Shown here: positions 32,776 to 40,909 of the stretch, in pieces
How positions within the stretch are numbered: the stretch's first letter is position 1
Layout of the letters: the number at the start of each line of letters is the position of its first letter
Source: JAOUEA01 sp963825635
GTDB taxonomy: Bacteria; Actinomycetota; UBA4738; HRBIN12
Assembly: GCA_963825635.1 (NCBI GenBank)
Contig: CAWGTU010000001.1
Span: forward strand, 930,001-994,000
Direction of reading: 5' to 3'
DNA: 64,000 nucleotides
The notes under the pieces: generated by a model
Databases searched by the model: none
The model's input: only the letters and a program-made list of their open reading frames with translations
Told to the model about the DNA's origin: nothing
Made by a program: the position numbers and the translations under genes

Positions 32776-33924
32776 GTGTCAGTGAGCGACGCAGCCGTGG
32801 CCGCGCGCGGGGTCGAGGCGGCCACCGGCGACGTCGCGGTGCGGCTCGAGGGCGTCGTCAAGCGTTTCGGGGACGTCGTGGCGGTCGACGGTGTCGACCT
32901 CGATGTGCGCGAGGGCGAGTTCTTCTCGATGCTCGGTCCGTCGGGGTCGGGCAAGACCACGTGCCTGCGCATGATCGCCGGGTTCGAACGTCCGACCGCC
33001 GGTCGCGTGTTGCTCGGCGGCGTCGATGTCGGCGAGATGCCGCCGTACGAACGCGACGTCAACACGGTCTTCCAGGACTACGCGCTCTTCCCGCACATGA
33101 CGGTCGCGGAGAACGTGGGCTACGGGCTCATGGTGCGCAAGGCGCCGAAGTCCGAACGGGCCGCACGGGCCGAGGAGGCGCTCGAGATGGTGCGGCTGAC
33201 CGGGTTCGGGGCCCGTAAGCCCGCCCAGCTGTCGGGGGGACAACGCCAGCGCGTGGCGCTCGCGAGGGCGCTCGTGATGCGGCCGCGGGTGTTGCTGCTC
33301 GACGAGCCACTCGGAGCGCTCGACCTGAAGCTCCGCCAGGCGATGCAGGTCGAGCTCAAGGAGATCCAGCAGGCCGTGGGGCTGACGTTCATCTACGTCA
33401 CCCACGACCAGGAGGAGGCGCTCACGATGAGCGACCGCCTCGCGGTCTTCAATCACGGCCGCGTCGAGCAGGTCGGCACGCCGGCCGAGGTCTACGAGCG
33501 TCCCGCCACCGGCTTCGTGGCCGGGTTCGTCGGGGTGTCGAACGTGCTCGAGGGCGACGCCGCCGCGGCCATCGTGGGCTCTCCGGGGGCGGTCACGATC
33601 CGTCCCGAGAAGATCCATCTCGCCCTCGACGTGAACTCGGCGGTCGCCGAGGGCGAGTGCACGGCAACCGGGGTGGTCACGAAGGTCGTATACCTGGGTG
33701 CCGTGACCAGGTACACCGTCACGTTGGATGAGGGGGGCGAGCTGGTCGTCATGCAGCAGAACCTGCGCACGTCGTCGATGGAGGCGCTGCAGGTTCAGGG
33801 CCGCCGCGTGCGATTGACGTGGGAACGACAACACAGCCGCCCGGTGGAACCCGGAGACGGGCCCGGTGGGGCGCCGGCCGAGGGATCGACGGGGTCGGCC
33901 GACCCCGGGGAGGAGGATGCATGA
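32776..33924 (+). CDS. potA: Polyamine ABC transporter ATP-binding protein
   Basis: The 382-residue ATPase has Walker A GPSGSGKTT (near 55), LSGGQRQRVALARAL, Walker B LLLDEPLGALD and the switch His in IYVTHDQEEALTMSDR. A C-terminal TOBE domain (FVGVSNVLEG, VTIRPEKI) is present, as in PotA. The start is GTG at 32776 (GTG 32782 is also possible) after a run of Gs. Its stop overlaps the potD ATG. Confidence 0.92.
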   Translation: MSVSDAAVAARGVEAATGDVAVRLEGVVKRFGDVVAVDGVDLDVREGEFFSMLGPSGSGKTTCLRMIAGFERPTAGRVLLGGVDVGEMPPYERDVNTVFQDYALFPHMTVAENVGYGLMVRKAPKSERAARAEEALEMVRLTGFGARKPAQLSGGQRQRVALARALVMRPRVLLLDEPLGALDLKLRQAMQVELKEIQQAVGLTFIYVTHDQEEALTMSDRLAVFNHGRVEQVGTPAEVYERPATGFVAGFVGVSNVLEGDAAAAIVGSPGAVTIRPEKIHLALDVNSAVAEGECTATGVVTKVVYLGAVTRYTVTLDEGGELVVMQQNLRTSSMEALQVQGRRVRLTWERQHSRPVEPGDGPGGAPAEGSTGSADPGEEDA

Positions 33925-35180
33925 CGAAGTGGATGCGCCTGCTGGCGCTCATCGCCGTGCTCTCGTTGGTGGCCGCCGCGTGCGGCGACGACGGGGGCGA
34001 TTCGGGCGATGACGGTGGCAGCGACGGAGGCACCGAGACGTCGGGTGACCCCGACGACCCCACGATCACCGAGGTGGGTGAGGGCGAGGGCGAGGTCAAC
34101 ATCATCGCGTGGGCCGGCTACATCGAGGACGGTTCCACCGACGAGAACTACGACTGGGTGACCTCGTTCGAGGAGGAGACCGGGTGCGAGGTCAACGTGA
34201 CCACGGCCGGGACCTCCGACGAGATGGTGGCCCTGATGCAGGAGGGTGGCGGCCAGTACGACCTGGTCACGGCGTCCGGCGACGCGAGCCTGAGACTCAT
34301 CGCCGGTGGCACCGTCCAACCGGTGAACCTCGACCTGATCGAGAGCTACTCGACGGTCGACCCCAACCTGCAGGACGCGGCCTGGTTCACGGTCGACACC
34401 GACGGGGACGGCACGGCCGAGCACTACGGCACGCCGTACCAGTGGGGCTCGAACGTGTTGATGTACTCCACCGCCGCCTTCAAGGGCAAGGCCCCCGACA
34501 GCTGGTCGGTAGTGTTCGAGGAGCAGACCCTGCCCGACGGCGAGTCGAACAAGGGCCGTGTGCAGGCCTACGACGGTGCGATCTACATCGCCGACGCCGC
34601 CCTGTACCTGCGGGCCACGCAGCCGGACCTCGGCATCGAGGACCCGTACGCATTGTCGCAGGAGCAGTTCGACGCGGCGCTCGACCTGCTGCGGCAGCAG
34701 CGCGAGCTCATCGGCCGTTACTGGCACGATGCGTTCGTGCAGATGGACGACTTCGTCAACGGCGAGGCCGTCGCGAGCGGTTCGTGGCCGTTCCAGGTCA
34801 ACTTCATCGAGGGAGCCGGCAAGGACTTCTCGTCGGTCGTCCCGAAGGAGGGAGCCACCGGCTGGGCCGACACGACGATGATGCACACCGAGGCGCCGCA
34901 CCCCAACTGCGCCTACCTGTGGATGGAACACTCGCTCGACCCGAAGGTCCAGGGCGACCTCGCCTCGTGGTTCGGCTCCGTGCCCGCGGTGCCGGCGGCA
35001 TGCGAGGGGAACGAGCTGCTCGGCCCCGACGGGTGCGTCACGAACGGCATCGAGAACTTCGACCAGATCGAGTTCTGGAAGACCCCGCAATCCGACTGCT
35101 TCGCGCCGGACTCGGGTGCCGTGTGCGTGCCGTATCAGCAGTGGGTGACGAACTACGTCGCGGTGATCGGCGGGCGTTGA
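33921..35180 (+). CDS. potD: Polyamine ABC transporter substrate-binding lipoprotein
   Basis: The 419-residue protein has a lipoprotein signal (LSLVAAACGDD, lipid Cys near 21) then a long Gly/Asp linker and a type II periplasmic-binding fold: VNIIAWAGYIEDGS, GGGQYDLVTASGDASLRL, YGTPYQWGSNVLMY. This is the spermidine/putrescine-binding (PotD/PotF) family. AGGAGG lies directly before the ATG. A strong hairpin follows the gene before the permeases. Confidence 0.9.
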   Translation: MTKWMRLLALIAVLSLVAAACGDDGGDSGDDGGSDGGTETSGDPDDPTITEVGEGEGEVNIIAWAGYIEDGSTDENYDWVTSFEEETGCEVNVTTAGTSDEMVALMQEGGGQYDLVTASGDASLRLIAGGTVQPVNLDLIESYSTVDPNLQDAAWFTVDTDGDGTAEHYGTPYQWGSNVLMYSTAAFKGKAPDSWSVVFEEQTLPDGESNKGRVQAYDGAIYIADAALYLRATQPDLGIEDPYALSQEQFDAALDLLRQQRELIGRYWHDAFVQMDDFVNGEAVASGSWPFQVNFIEGAGKDFSSVVPKEGATGWADTTMMHTEAPHPNCAYLWMEHSLDPKVQGDLASWFGSVPAVPAACEGNELLGPDGCVTNGIENFDQIEFWKTPQSDCFAPDSGAVCVPYQQWVTNYVAVIGGR

Positions 35181-35206
35181 TCCGCCGCACCTCGATCGAT
35201 GCGCGG

Positions 35207-35232
35207 AGGTGGGGCCCGTCCGGGCCCCACCT
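35207..35232 (+). terminator. Intra-operon stem-loop between potD and potB
   Basis: A perfect 11-bp stem (35207-35217 with 35222-35232) closes a GTCC loop 26 bases after the potD stop and 25 bases before potB. No T-run follows. It could attenuate permease expression or protect the potAD message from 3' decay, giving more binding protein than permease. Confidence 0.65.
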
Positions 35233-35256
35233 CTCGTCGTCGGGGGGGCCAGGGTC

Positions 35257-36195
35257 GTGGCGGTGAACCAGCAGGAACACCGCAGCGGTGTGACGGCCGC
35301 GGTCTCCGGATTCTTCTACCGACACCCATGGGCGAAGCTCCTGCTCCTGCTGTTGCCCGCCGTGCTCTGGCTGGTGGTGCTGTATCTGGGCTCGATCGCC
35401 GGCCTCCTCGTGAACAGCTTCTGGAGCATCGAGGAGTTCACCGGGCTGATCGACCGCACCTTCACGCTGAGCACCTACCAAGACCTTTGGGTTCCCTCCA
35501 ACCGCGACATCGTGCTGCGCACGCTCTTCATGGCGGCGGCGGTCACGGTGGCGTGCGCCTTCCTCGCCTTCCCGCTGGCGTACTACATGGCTCGATACGC
35601 CTCCCGCCGCGGACGGTTCGTCCTCTACCTGTTGGTCCTGATGCCGCTGTGGTCCAGTTACCTGGTGCGGGCGCTAGCGTGGCGACAGATCTTCGCTCGC
35701 GAAGGGGTGCTGTACTGGGCACTCGGGAAGCTGGGCCTCGAGGGCCTGCTCGACACGCTGATCCAGGCGCCCGTCGTCGGGGGATCGTCGTTGATCGCCT
35801 CGAAGATCAGCCTCTTCGTCGTCTACACCTACCTGTGGCTGCCGTTCATGATCCTGCCGGTCGAGGCTGCGCTCGAGCGCGTGCCCGGATCGTTCCTCGA
35901 GGCCTCGAGTGACCTCGGCGCTCGCCCCGGGCTCACGTTCCGGCGCATCGTGCTGCCGCTCGCGAAGCCGGGCCTGATCGCGGGCTCGATCTTCACGTTC
36001 TCGCTCACGCTGGGCGACTTCATCCTGCCGACGATGTTCGGCAGCTCGGAGTTCTACCTCGGTCAGCAGGTGTACACGCAGATCGGCGTCGTTGGGAACA
36101 CGCCGCTCGCCGCCGCGTTCACGTTCGTCGCGATGGCGATCATGATCGTCTACCTGATGATCGCGAAGCGCGGGGGAGCGTTCGAATCGCTATGA
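35257..36195 (+). CDS. potB: Polyamine ABC transporter permease, PotB type
   Basis: The 312-residue protein has six helices and the permease EAA-loop EASSDLGARPGLTFRRIVLP near 225, which docks to PotA. GTG at 35257 is chosen because a 35209 start would lie inside the intergenic hairpin; GTG 35263 is also possible. It overlaps potC by four bases. Confidence 0.9.
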   Translation: MAVNQQEHRSGVTAAVSGFFYRHPWAKLLLLLLPAVLWLVVLYLGSIAGLLVNSFWSIEEFTGLIDRTFTLSTYQDLWVPSNRDIVLRTLFMAAAVTVACAFLAFPLAYYMARYASRRGRFVLYLLVLMPLWSSYLVRALAWRQIFAREGVLYWALGKLGLEGLLDTLIQAPVVGGSSLIASKISLFVVYTYLWLPFMILPVEAALERVPGSFLEASSDLGARPGLTFRRIVLPLAKPGLIAGSIFTFSLTLGDFILPTMFGSSEFYLGQQVYTQIGVVGNTPLAAAFTFVAMAIMIVYLMIAKRGGAFESL

Positions 36196-37055
36196 GCGCA
36201 CGCGACCGCACCGGCGCCGGCATCGGCCTGAGGCTCGCCTCGATCGCGGTGGTGCTGTTCCTGTACTTCCCGCTCGCGATCATCGTGCTGTACGCGTTCA
36301 CGACGCAGTCGTCGTCGTTCACCTTCCCGCCGCCGGGGCTGACGCTCGAGTGGTTCCGCGTCGCGTTCGCGCGGGAGGACATGTGGGAGGCGTTCCGCCT
36401 GTCGCTGCTCGTCGCGGCGGTGAGCGCGGGCATCGCGATCCTGCTGGGGAGCCTGCTCGCCGGCGCCGTGTACCGGTCCCGCTTCTTCGGGCGCGAGGCC
36501 CTCACGTTCATCATCGTGCTGCCGATCGCGCTCCCCGGCATCGTGACGGGTATCGCGCTCCGGTCGACGATCTCGGGCGTGCTCGACGTGCCGCTCGGCG
36601 TGTACACGATCGTGCTCGGCCACACGACGTTCTGCATCGTGATCGTCTACAACAACGTGGTGGCCCGCCTGCGACGCATGTCGCCGAACGTCGTCGAGGC
36701 CTCGGCCGACCTCGGCGCGTCGGGATGGCAGACGTTCCGGCACGTGATCCTGCCGAACCTCGCGACCGCGCTGCTCGCGGGCGGTGTGCTCGCCTTCGCC
36801 CTCTCGTTCGACGAGATCATCGTCACGACGTTCACCCGAGGGAGCGCCCCGACGTTGCCGATCTGGATCTTCCAGGTGCTGTTCCGGCCGAGGAACCGCC
36901 CCGTCACGAACGTCGTCGCCCTGATCGCGGTCACCGTCACGATCGTGCCGGTGCTGCTCGCGCAGATGCTGGCGCGCAGCTCCGACGACGCGGGCACGGG
37001 CATGGGGGCCGGCGGGTCGACGCCGCGGCCGCGGCAGGAGATCCCGGCCGAGTAG
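36192..37055 (+). CDS. potC: Polyamine ABC transporter permease, PotC type
   Basis: The 287-residue six-helix protein has the EAA-loop EASADLGASGWQTFRHVILP near 176 and the family start of a single helix followed by FTTQSSSFTFPPPGLTLEWF. It pairs with PotB. Its TAG stop touches the stop of the convergent bpa gene with no gap. After the last helix there is a short Gly/Arg-rich tail. Confidence 0.92.
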   Translation: MSARDRTGAGIGLRLASIAVVLFLYFPLAIIVLYAFTTQSSSFTFPPPGLTLEWFRVAFAREDMWEAFRLSLLVAAVSAGIAILLGSLLAGAVYRSRFFGREALTFIIVLPIALPGIVTGIALRSTISGVLDVPLGVYTIVLGHTTFCIVIVYNNVVARLRRMSPNVVEASADLGASGWQTFRHVILPNLATALLAGGVLAFALSFDEIIVTTFTRGSAPTLPIWIFQVLFRPRNRPVTNVVALIAVTVTIVPVLLAQMLARSSDDAGTGMGAGGSTPRPRQEIPAE

Positions 37056-37592
37056 CTAGAGGTACTGGCCGCCTCGCGCGGCCGGACCCTCGGGCGGCCC
37101 GTCGGGCGACTGGGGGTTCTGGCTCAGCAGACCACGACGCCGGAGCTCCTCGAACTGCTGGCGAGCGGCCGCCTGCTGGGCGAACATCGCCGCCTGGATG
37201 CCGTGGAACAGCCCCTCGAGCCAGCCCACGAGCTGTGCCTGGGCCACGCGGATCTCGGACTCGGTGGGCACCCCCGCGAGCGGGGGCGCGAGGTCGGCGA
37301 GCTCCTCCTGCAGGTCGGGGGAGAGGACCTCTCGGAGCTCGCCCACGGCCCGTTGGTAGATCTCGGCGAGGCGTGAGCGACCGGCCTCGTCGAGGGAGGC
37401 CTGCCGCGTCTCATCGAGGAGCTCACGCACCATGCTCGCGATGCGCAGCAGCTTGGCAGGCTCGGCGATCGTCTCCGCCGGGAGGTCCGCCTCGGCCTCG
37501 CCGTTGGCGTCGTCCGTGTCGTCCTTGACGGGCACGGCCTCCACGACGTGGGGCTCGGTGTCCGGCTGATCGGTGGTCGGATCATCGCTCAT
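37056..37592 (-). CDS. bpa: Bacterial proteasome activator Bpa
   Basis: The 178-residue protein has the DUF2587 core: EPAKLLRIASMVRELLDETR (about 45-64), then RVAQAQLVGWLEGLFHGIQA and FAQQAAARQQFEELRRRG. It ends in GGQYL, the C-terminal motif that docks into the 20S proteasome in mycobacterial Bpa (Rv3780). The family forms a dodecameric ring that opens the proteasome without ATP. Its presence implies that this organism has a 20S proteasome elsewhere. The first 40 residues are acidic and probably disordered. Confidence 0.9.
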   Translation of the reverse strand: MSDDPTTDQPDTEPHVVEAVPVKDDTDDANGEAEADLPAETIAEPAKLLRIASMVRELLDETRQASLDEAGRSRLAEIYQRAVGELREVLSPDLQEELADLAPPLAGVPTESEIRVAQAQLVGWLEGLFHGIQAAMFAQQAAARQQFEELRRRGLLSQNPQSPDGPPEGPAARGGQYL

Positions 37593-37709
37593 GGGACCAA
37601 CCTAGCAGCGCGACACGACAGGCCTCCGTCAGCGACCGAGGTCAGGGTCAACGTTGCTGGTGGCGCTGAGGTCCGTCACGAAAGGGCCGTGTAGAGGCAT
37701 GATTGCCGT

Positions 37710-38384
37710 ATGAGGCTGGTCTCGATGGGCGTATGCGCAATGTTGGTGACGGCTGCGCTTTCGGGATGCACCGACAGCGACGTGGTTCCTTCCGTCCCCC
37801 AACCAGCCCTCTACACGGTCGAGTCGAATGCGTACATGGACGCCCTGGTGAGAGGCACGCTGCAGGAGCTGCACGGCTGCCTCTTCCTGGATTCCGGCGT
37901 CGGGCCTCCCCGGCTCTTCATCCTCCCGGCGGGAGTGGGGTTCGAGCTCAATTCCGACGGGACCCTATTGCGCAACGGACAGACTGTTGCCCGCGTCGGC
38001 TCGTCGATCGAGGCCGGTGGGGGGATAGTCAAAGGCAGCTGGCTGGCGCCACAAGTGAAGCCCACGCTTCCCGACGCATGTATCACCTCGCGGGCTTGGC
38101 TCGCTTCGCCTGAAGTCCGTTCGCTGAGTGGGGTTCCCGCCGCAGGAACGGTCGTCATGCCCGATGTGCGGGGGTTAGACATCGCAGCAGCCATCTCAGA
38201 GCTCGAGTACCTCGGACTCATGGTCTCCACGATCCGGATAACCGACGACAGCAAGTTGGGAGAACCAGGAGCCGAGGATGTCGTGAAGCAGGAGCCTGCT
38301 CCCGGGTCGGAGGTTGACCCCGGCTCCGAGGTTGCCTTGACCGTGACGGCGATACCGCACTCGATGCCTACACCGCCCGGGTAG
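37710..38384 (+). CDS. PASTA-domain lipoprotein
   Basis: The 224-residue product has a lipoprotein signal with lipobox AALSGC (Cys near 20), a middle region with three Cys, and one C-terminal PASTA domain (MPDVRGLDIAAAISELEYLG through EPAPGSEVDPGSEVALTV, about 150-212). PASTA domains bind peptidoglycan or beta-lactams and usually occur on Ser/Thr kinases or penicillin-binding proteins. No kinase or transpeptidase is here, so it may be a cell-wall sensor or tether. Codon use is less GC3-biased than in neighbouring housekeeping genes. Confidence 0.75.
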   Translation: MRLVSMGVCAMLVTAALSGCTDSDVVPSVPQPALYTVESNAYMDALVRGTLQELHGCLFLDSGVGPPRLFILPAGVGFELNSDGTLLRNGQTVARVGSSIEAGGGIVKGSWLAPQVKPTLPDACITSRAWLASPEVRSLSGVPAAGTVVMPDVRGLDIAAAISELEYLGLMVSTIRITDDSKLGEPGAEDVVKQEPAPGSEVDPGSEVALTVTAIPHSMPTPPG

Positions 38385-38402
38385 TACCAGCAGCGCGAGC
38401 CG

Positions 38403-38596
38403 ATGGTCGCGCCCGCTGGCACCATCATCACTACTCCTCATGTGACGTACCCAGTTGCACCGTGACCGAGGCCACGGTCAACGGCGTCGTGCTCGTGGCA
38501 CCGCTTCCCGCTGCTTCGGTTCTCACGCTGGATGCAGACGAATGGAAGTGGCCTTTGGACAAACCAAATCGTCGCCGACCACGGGAACGTCAATAG
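38403..38596 (+). pseudogene. Possible gene remnants
   Basis: Two short overlapping frames, 38403-38465 (ATG) and 38462-38596 (GTG overlapping the first stop), translate to protein-like strings such as TIITTPHVTYPVAP and VLTLDADEWKWPLDKP. They may be pieces of a decayed gene in this accessory stretch. No family is recognised and neither may be expressed. Confidence 0.25.
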
Positions 38597-38650
38597 ATTC
38601 GGTCGATCCAATCCAATCCAGGACGCTGTCCGCCCCGGGCAACGCGTTCC

Positions 38651-39175
38651 TCAGGTCGCCGCTGGCGTCTCCGTTCCAGAATGTGCCGATCGGAAGAGCG
38701 ACCGCGCCGCGAACAGGAACAGGAACACGGCGAGGTAGGCGAGAGACTGGAGCCCGACCTCCGGGTCCGCCGTGGTGGCGGCGCCCACGTCCGTGTCACT
38801 GCCGGAGCTGAGGAACGTGGTGAAGTCCCAGAGCGCGTGGAGCACGATCGGCACGACCAGGGTGCCGGTGGCCCGCCGGCTCGCGTACAAGACGCTCCCG
38901 AACACGAACGCGAACAGGACCTGTCGGATCGTCGCACCGAGCGCTTGGCCGACGAGCAGGTTCATCCCGTGCCAAAGACCGAACAAGAGCGAGGACCAGA
39001 ACCATGCTCCCGCTTCCGAGACCCGGCTTCGAAGCCCGACCAGCAGCAACCCCCGGGTGAGGACCTCCTCGACGATACCCACCGCGATCGTCCCGACGAA
39101 CAGCCACACGAGGAACGAGGCCTCGAAGTCACCCCAGTCGGCAGTGGCAAGCCCACCGAGGATGCCGATCGCCAT
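38651..39175 (-). CDS. CPBP-family intramembrane metalloprotease, apparently 5'-truncated
   Basis: The 174 residues retain the CPBP active-site motifs: EEVLTRG (about 35-41), GLWHGMN (about 67-73) and the late HALWDF (about 113-118). About five helices remain. Family members usually have more helices before EExxxR. Coding-like sequence extends upstream in frame to about 39280 (DEHRSPRWTLLIPAF just before the ATG) but lacks a standard start codon and meets a stop, so the gene probably lost its 5' end or has a frameshift. It may be nonfunctional. Confidence 0.6.
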   Translation of the reverse strand: MAIGILGGLATADWGDFEASFLVWLFVGTIAVGIVEEVLTRGLLLVGLRSRVSEAGAWFWSSLLFGLWHGMNLLVGQALGATIRQVLFAFVFGSVLYASRRATGTLVVPIVLHALWDFTTFLSSGSDTDVGAATTADPEVGLQSLAYLAVFLFLFAARSLFRSAHSGTETPAAT

Positions 39176-39334
39176 GAAGGCGGGGATCAGCAGCGTCCAC
39201 CGAGGGGAGCGATGCTCGTCTCGGAAGACCGGTCGGCGGATGATATCGGAGCGTGTGGAGCGCCCGAAGCCATCCGTAGTAGCGCAAGTTCAACGTGGCG
39301 GTGGCAGGTGACACTGGCATAGCTCCAGTGCTCC

Positions 39335-39340
39335 TATCCT
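39335..39340 (+). promoter_or_regulatory. -10 box TATCCT, leaderless-type
   Basis: TATCCT ends seven bases before the ATG at 39348. Confidence 0.5.
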
Positions 39341-39347
39341 TACGACC

Positions 39348-40121
39348 ATGCCGGATTCGTCGGACGAGAAGCCGCTGTCGGGCGGCAACGCAGGCGGTGC
39401 CGTTCGAGTCGGGAACACCATCAGGAAGCCAGGCGGCCCGTGGATGTCGTCAGTCCACGCTGTCCTCCGGCACCTCGAGGGACACCGGTTCCCAGGAGCA
39501 CCGCGAGCCATCGGGATCGATGAGGATGGTCGCCAGATCTTGACCGAGCTGGCTGGCCAGACCGTCGGCGAACGCCGACCCTGGCCGAAGTGGGCGCACG
39601 ATGAGGACACGCTCGACGATGTCGCCGACTGGCTGCGCTCGTTCCATGAGGCCATGGCCGACTACCAACCACCAGCCGATGCCATCTGGCGGATGGGCGG
39701 AAGGTGGATGCCCGGGATGATCATCGGCCACAACGACGCCGCTCCGTACAACGCCGTCTGGCAAGGACGGCTCGTCGGCTTCATTGATTGGGACTTCGCT
39801 GGCCCGGTCACTCGCGAGTGGGATCTGGCGTGGAGCGCTTTCAGCTGGACTCCGCTGCACTCACACGCCGTCGTGGCTGAGGAAGGCTTCAACGACTTCG
39901 AGGGCAGGCCGCGCCGGCTCCGTCGACTGCTGAGTCGCTACGGATGGGCCGGGATGGCGCCTCAGTTCATCTCGACGGTTCAAGACAGGGCGCTCGCCAA
40001 TGCCCAAGGCATCCGTCGGCTGGCCGGGGATGGCGATCCACTGTTCGTCAAGATGCTGCAAGCCGGAGTAGCCGAGAATCTCGAGGTTGCGGCCGCCGAG
40101 CTTGACGGGTTGGTTTTCTGA
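39348..40121 (+). CDS. Aminoglycoside phosphotransferase-family kinase
   Basis: The 257-residue protein has the APH/choline-kinase catalytic loop GHNDAAPYNAVW (about 127-138) and the metal-binding FIDWDFAGP (about 145-153). The N-lobe begins with GNTIRKPGG, in which the Lys may bind ATP. Substrates of such stand-alone kinases are diverse; resistance should not be assumed. A leaderless-type -10 box precedes it. Confidence 0.8.
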   Translation: MPDSSDEKPLSGGNAGGAVRVGNTIRKPGGPWMSSVHAVLRHLEGHRFPGAPRAIGIDEDGRQILTELAGQTVGERRPWPKWAHDEDTLDDVADWLRSFHEAMADYQPPADAIWRMGGRWMPGMIIGHNDAAPYNAVWQGRLVGFIDWDFAGPVTREWDLAWSAFSWTPLHSHAVVAEEGFNDFEGRPRRLRRLLSRYGWAGMAPQFISTVQDRALANAQGIRRLAGDGDPLFVKMLQAGVAENLEVAAAELDGLVF

Positions 40122-40292
40122 CGTAGTAGCACCAAGACAGGTGGTGATACCGACGTGCGCCGGGCATCGATCTACGTGATTCTTCGATTCCAACGTGGTG
40201 GTGCCCGCCTGAGGCGGCCTTGGCCTGCCCGCCGACACCGTGGTGGAGCTGTACGGCGGGACGCCGCCATCGGCTCGGTCTCGCGCCGCCGC

Positions 40293-40298
40293 TAGCAT
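40293..40298 (+). promoter_or_regulatory. -10 box TAGCAT, leaderless-type
   Basis: TAGCAT ends seven bases before GTG 40306 and lies inside the longer open frame that begins at 40240, favouring the later start. Confidence 0.5.
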
Positions 40299-40305
40299 CG
40301 GCGTC

Positions 40306-40806
40306 GTGAGCACGATCGAGGTTCGACGCATCGAGGAAGGGGACCTGCCCGCCGTCGTTGCGGGGATCCCGTCGCGCGCGCCCGAACGGTACCGGGACCA
40401 GCTGGAGCTGCAGGGCCGCGGCGGGTTCGTCTTCCTCATCGGGTGGCTGGATGACGCACCGGTCGGGTTCGTCGGCGTGGGCATGCACGAAGACGGCTCT
40501 CCCGACGTGCTCGCCGAGTCCCGGGGCTTCGCGATGGTGAGTGATCTCTACGTCGAAGAGCCGTACCGTCGGCGCGGGGTCGCACGCGCCCTGATGGCCG
40601 CGCTCGAAGACGAGGCGCGCGATGCGGAGATGGCGGGCGTGATCCTCGACACGGGGACCGACGAGAAGAACGAGGCGGCTCGAGCGCTGTACCGGGACCT
40701 TGGCTACGTCGATCAGGGCGGGATCTATCTCGGAGGATGGAGCGACCCGCATCGCCCGGGCGTGCACTTGCTGGACCCGCTCACGCTCTGGCTGAAGTCG
40801 TTCTGA
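40306..40806 (+). CDS. GNAT acetyltransferase
   Basis: The 166-residue protein has the acetyl-CoA loop RRRGVARALMAALEDEA (about 94-110) after VSDLYVEEPY, and the C-terminal EAARALYRDLGYVDQG. GTG at 40306 is preferred to the upstream codon at 40240 because of the -10 box at 40293 and the GNAT domain start at TIEVRRI. No gene is visible in the 184 bases before it. Substrate unknown. Confidence 0.82.
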   Translation: MSTIEVRRIEEGDLPAVVAGIPSRAPERYRDQLELQGRGGFVFLIGWLDDAPVGFVGVGMHEDGSPDVLAESRGFAMVSDLYVEEPYRRRGVARALMAALEDEARDAEMAGVILDTGTDEKNEAARALYRDLGYVDQGGIYLGGWSDPHRPGVHLLDPLTLWLKSF

Positions 40807-40909
40807 ACTCGACGAGACTCGAGTGGCGTCGCGATGGACCCGTTGGTGGTGCTGGCGGGCTCCATCGCCGCCGAGATGACGTACTGGTTTCGCGATGACC
40901 GACGAGGCG

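Noticed and set aside
39348..40121. Calling the phosphotransferase an aminoglycoside-resistance gene
   Set aside because: The fold is shared with many small-molecule kinases and nothing here indicates the substrate.
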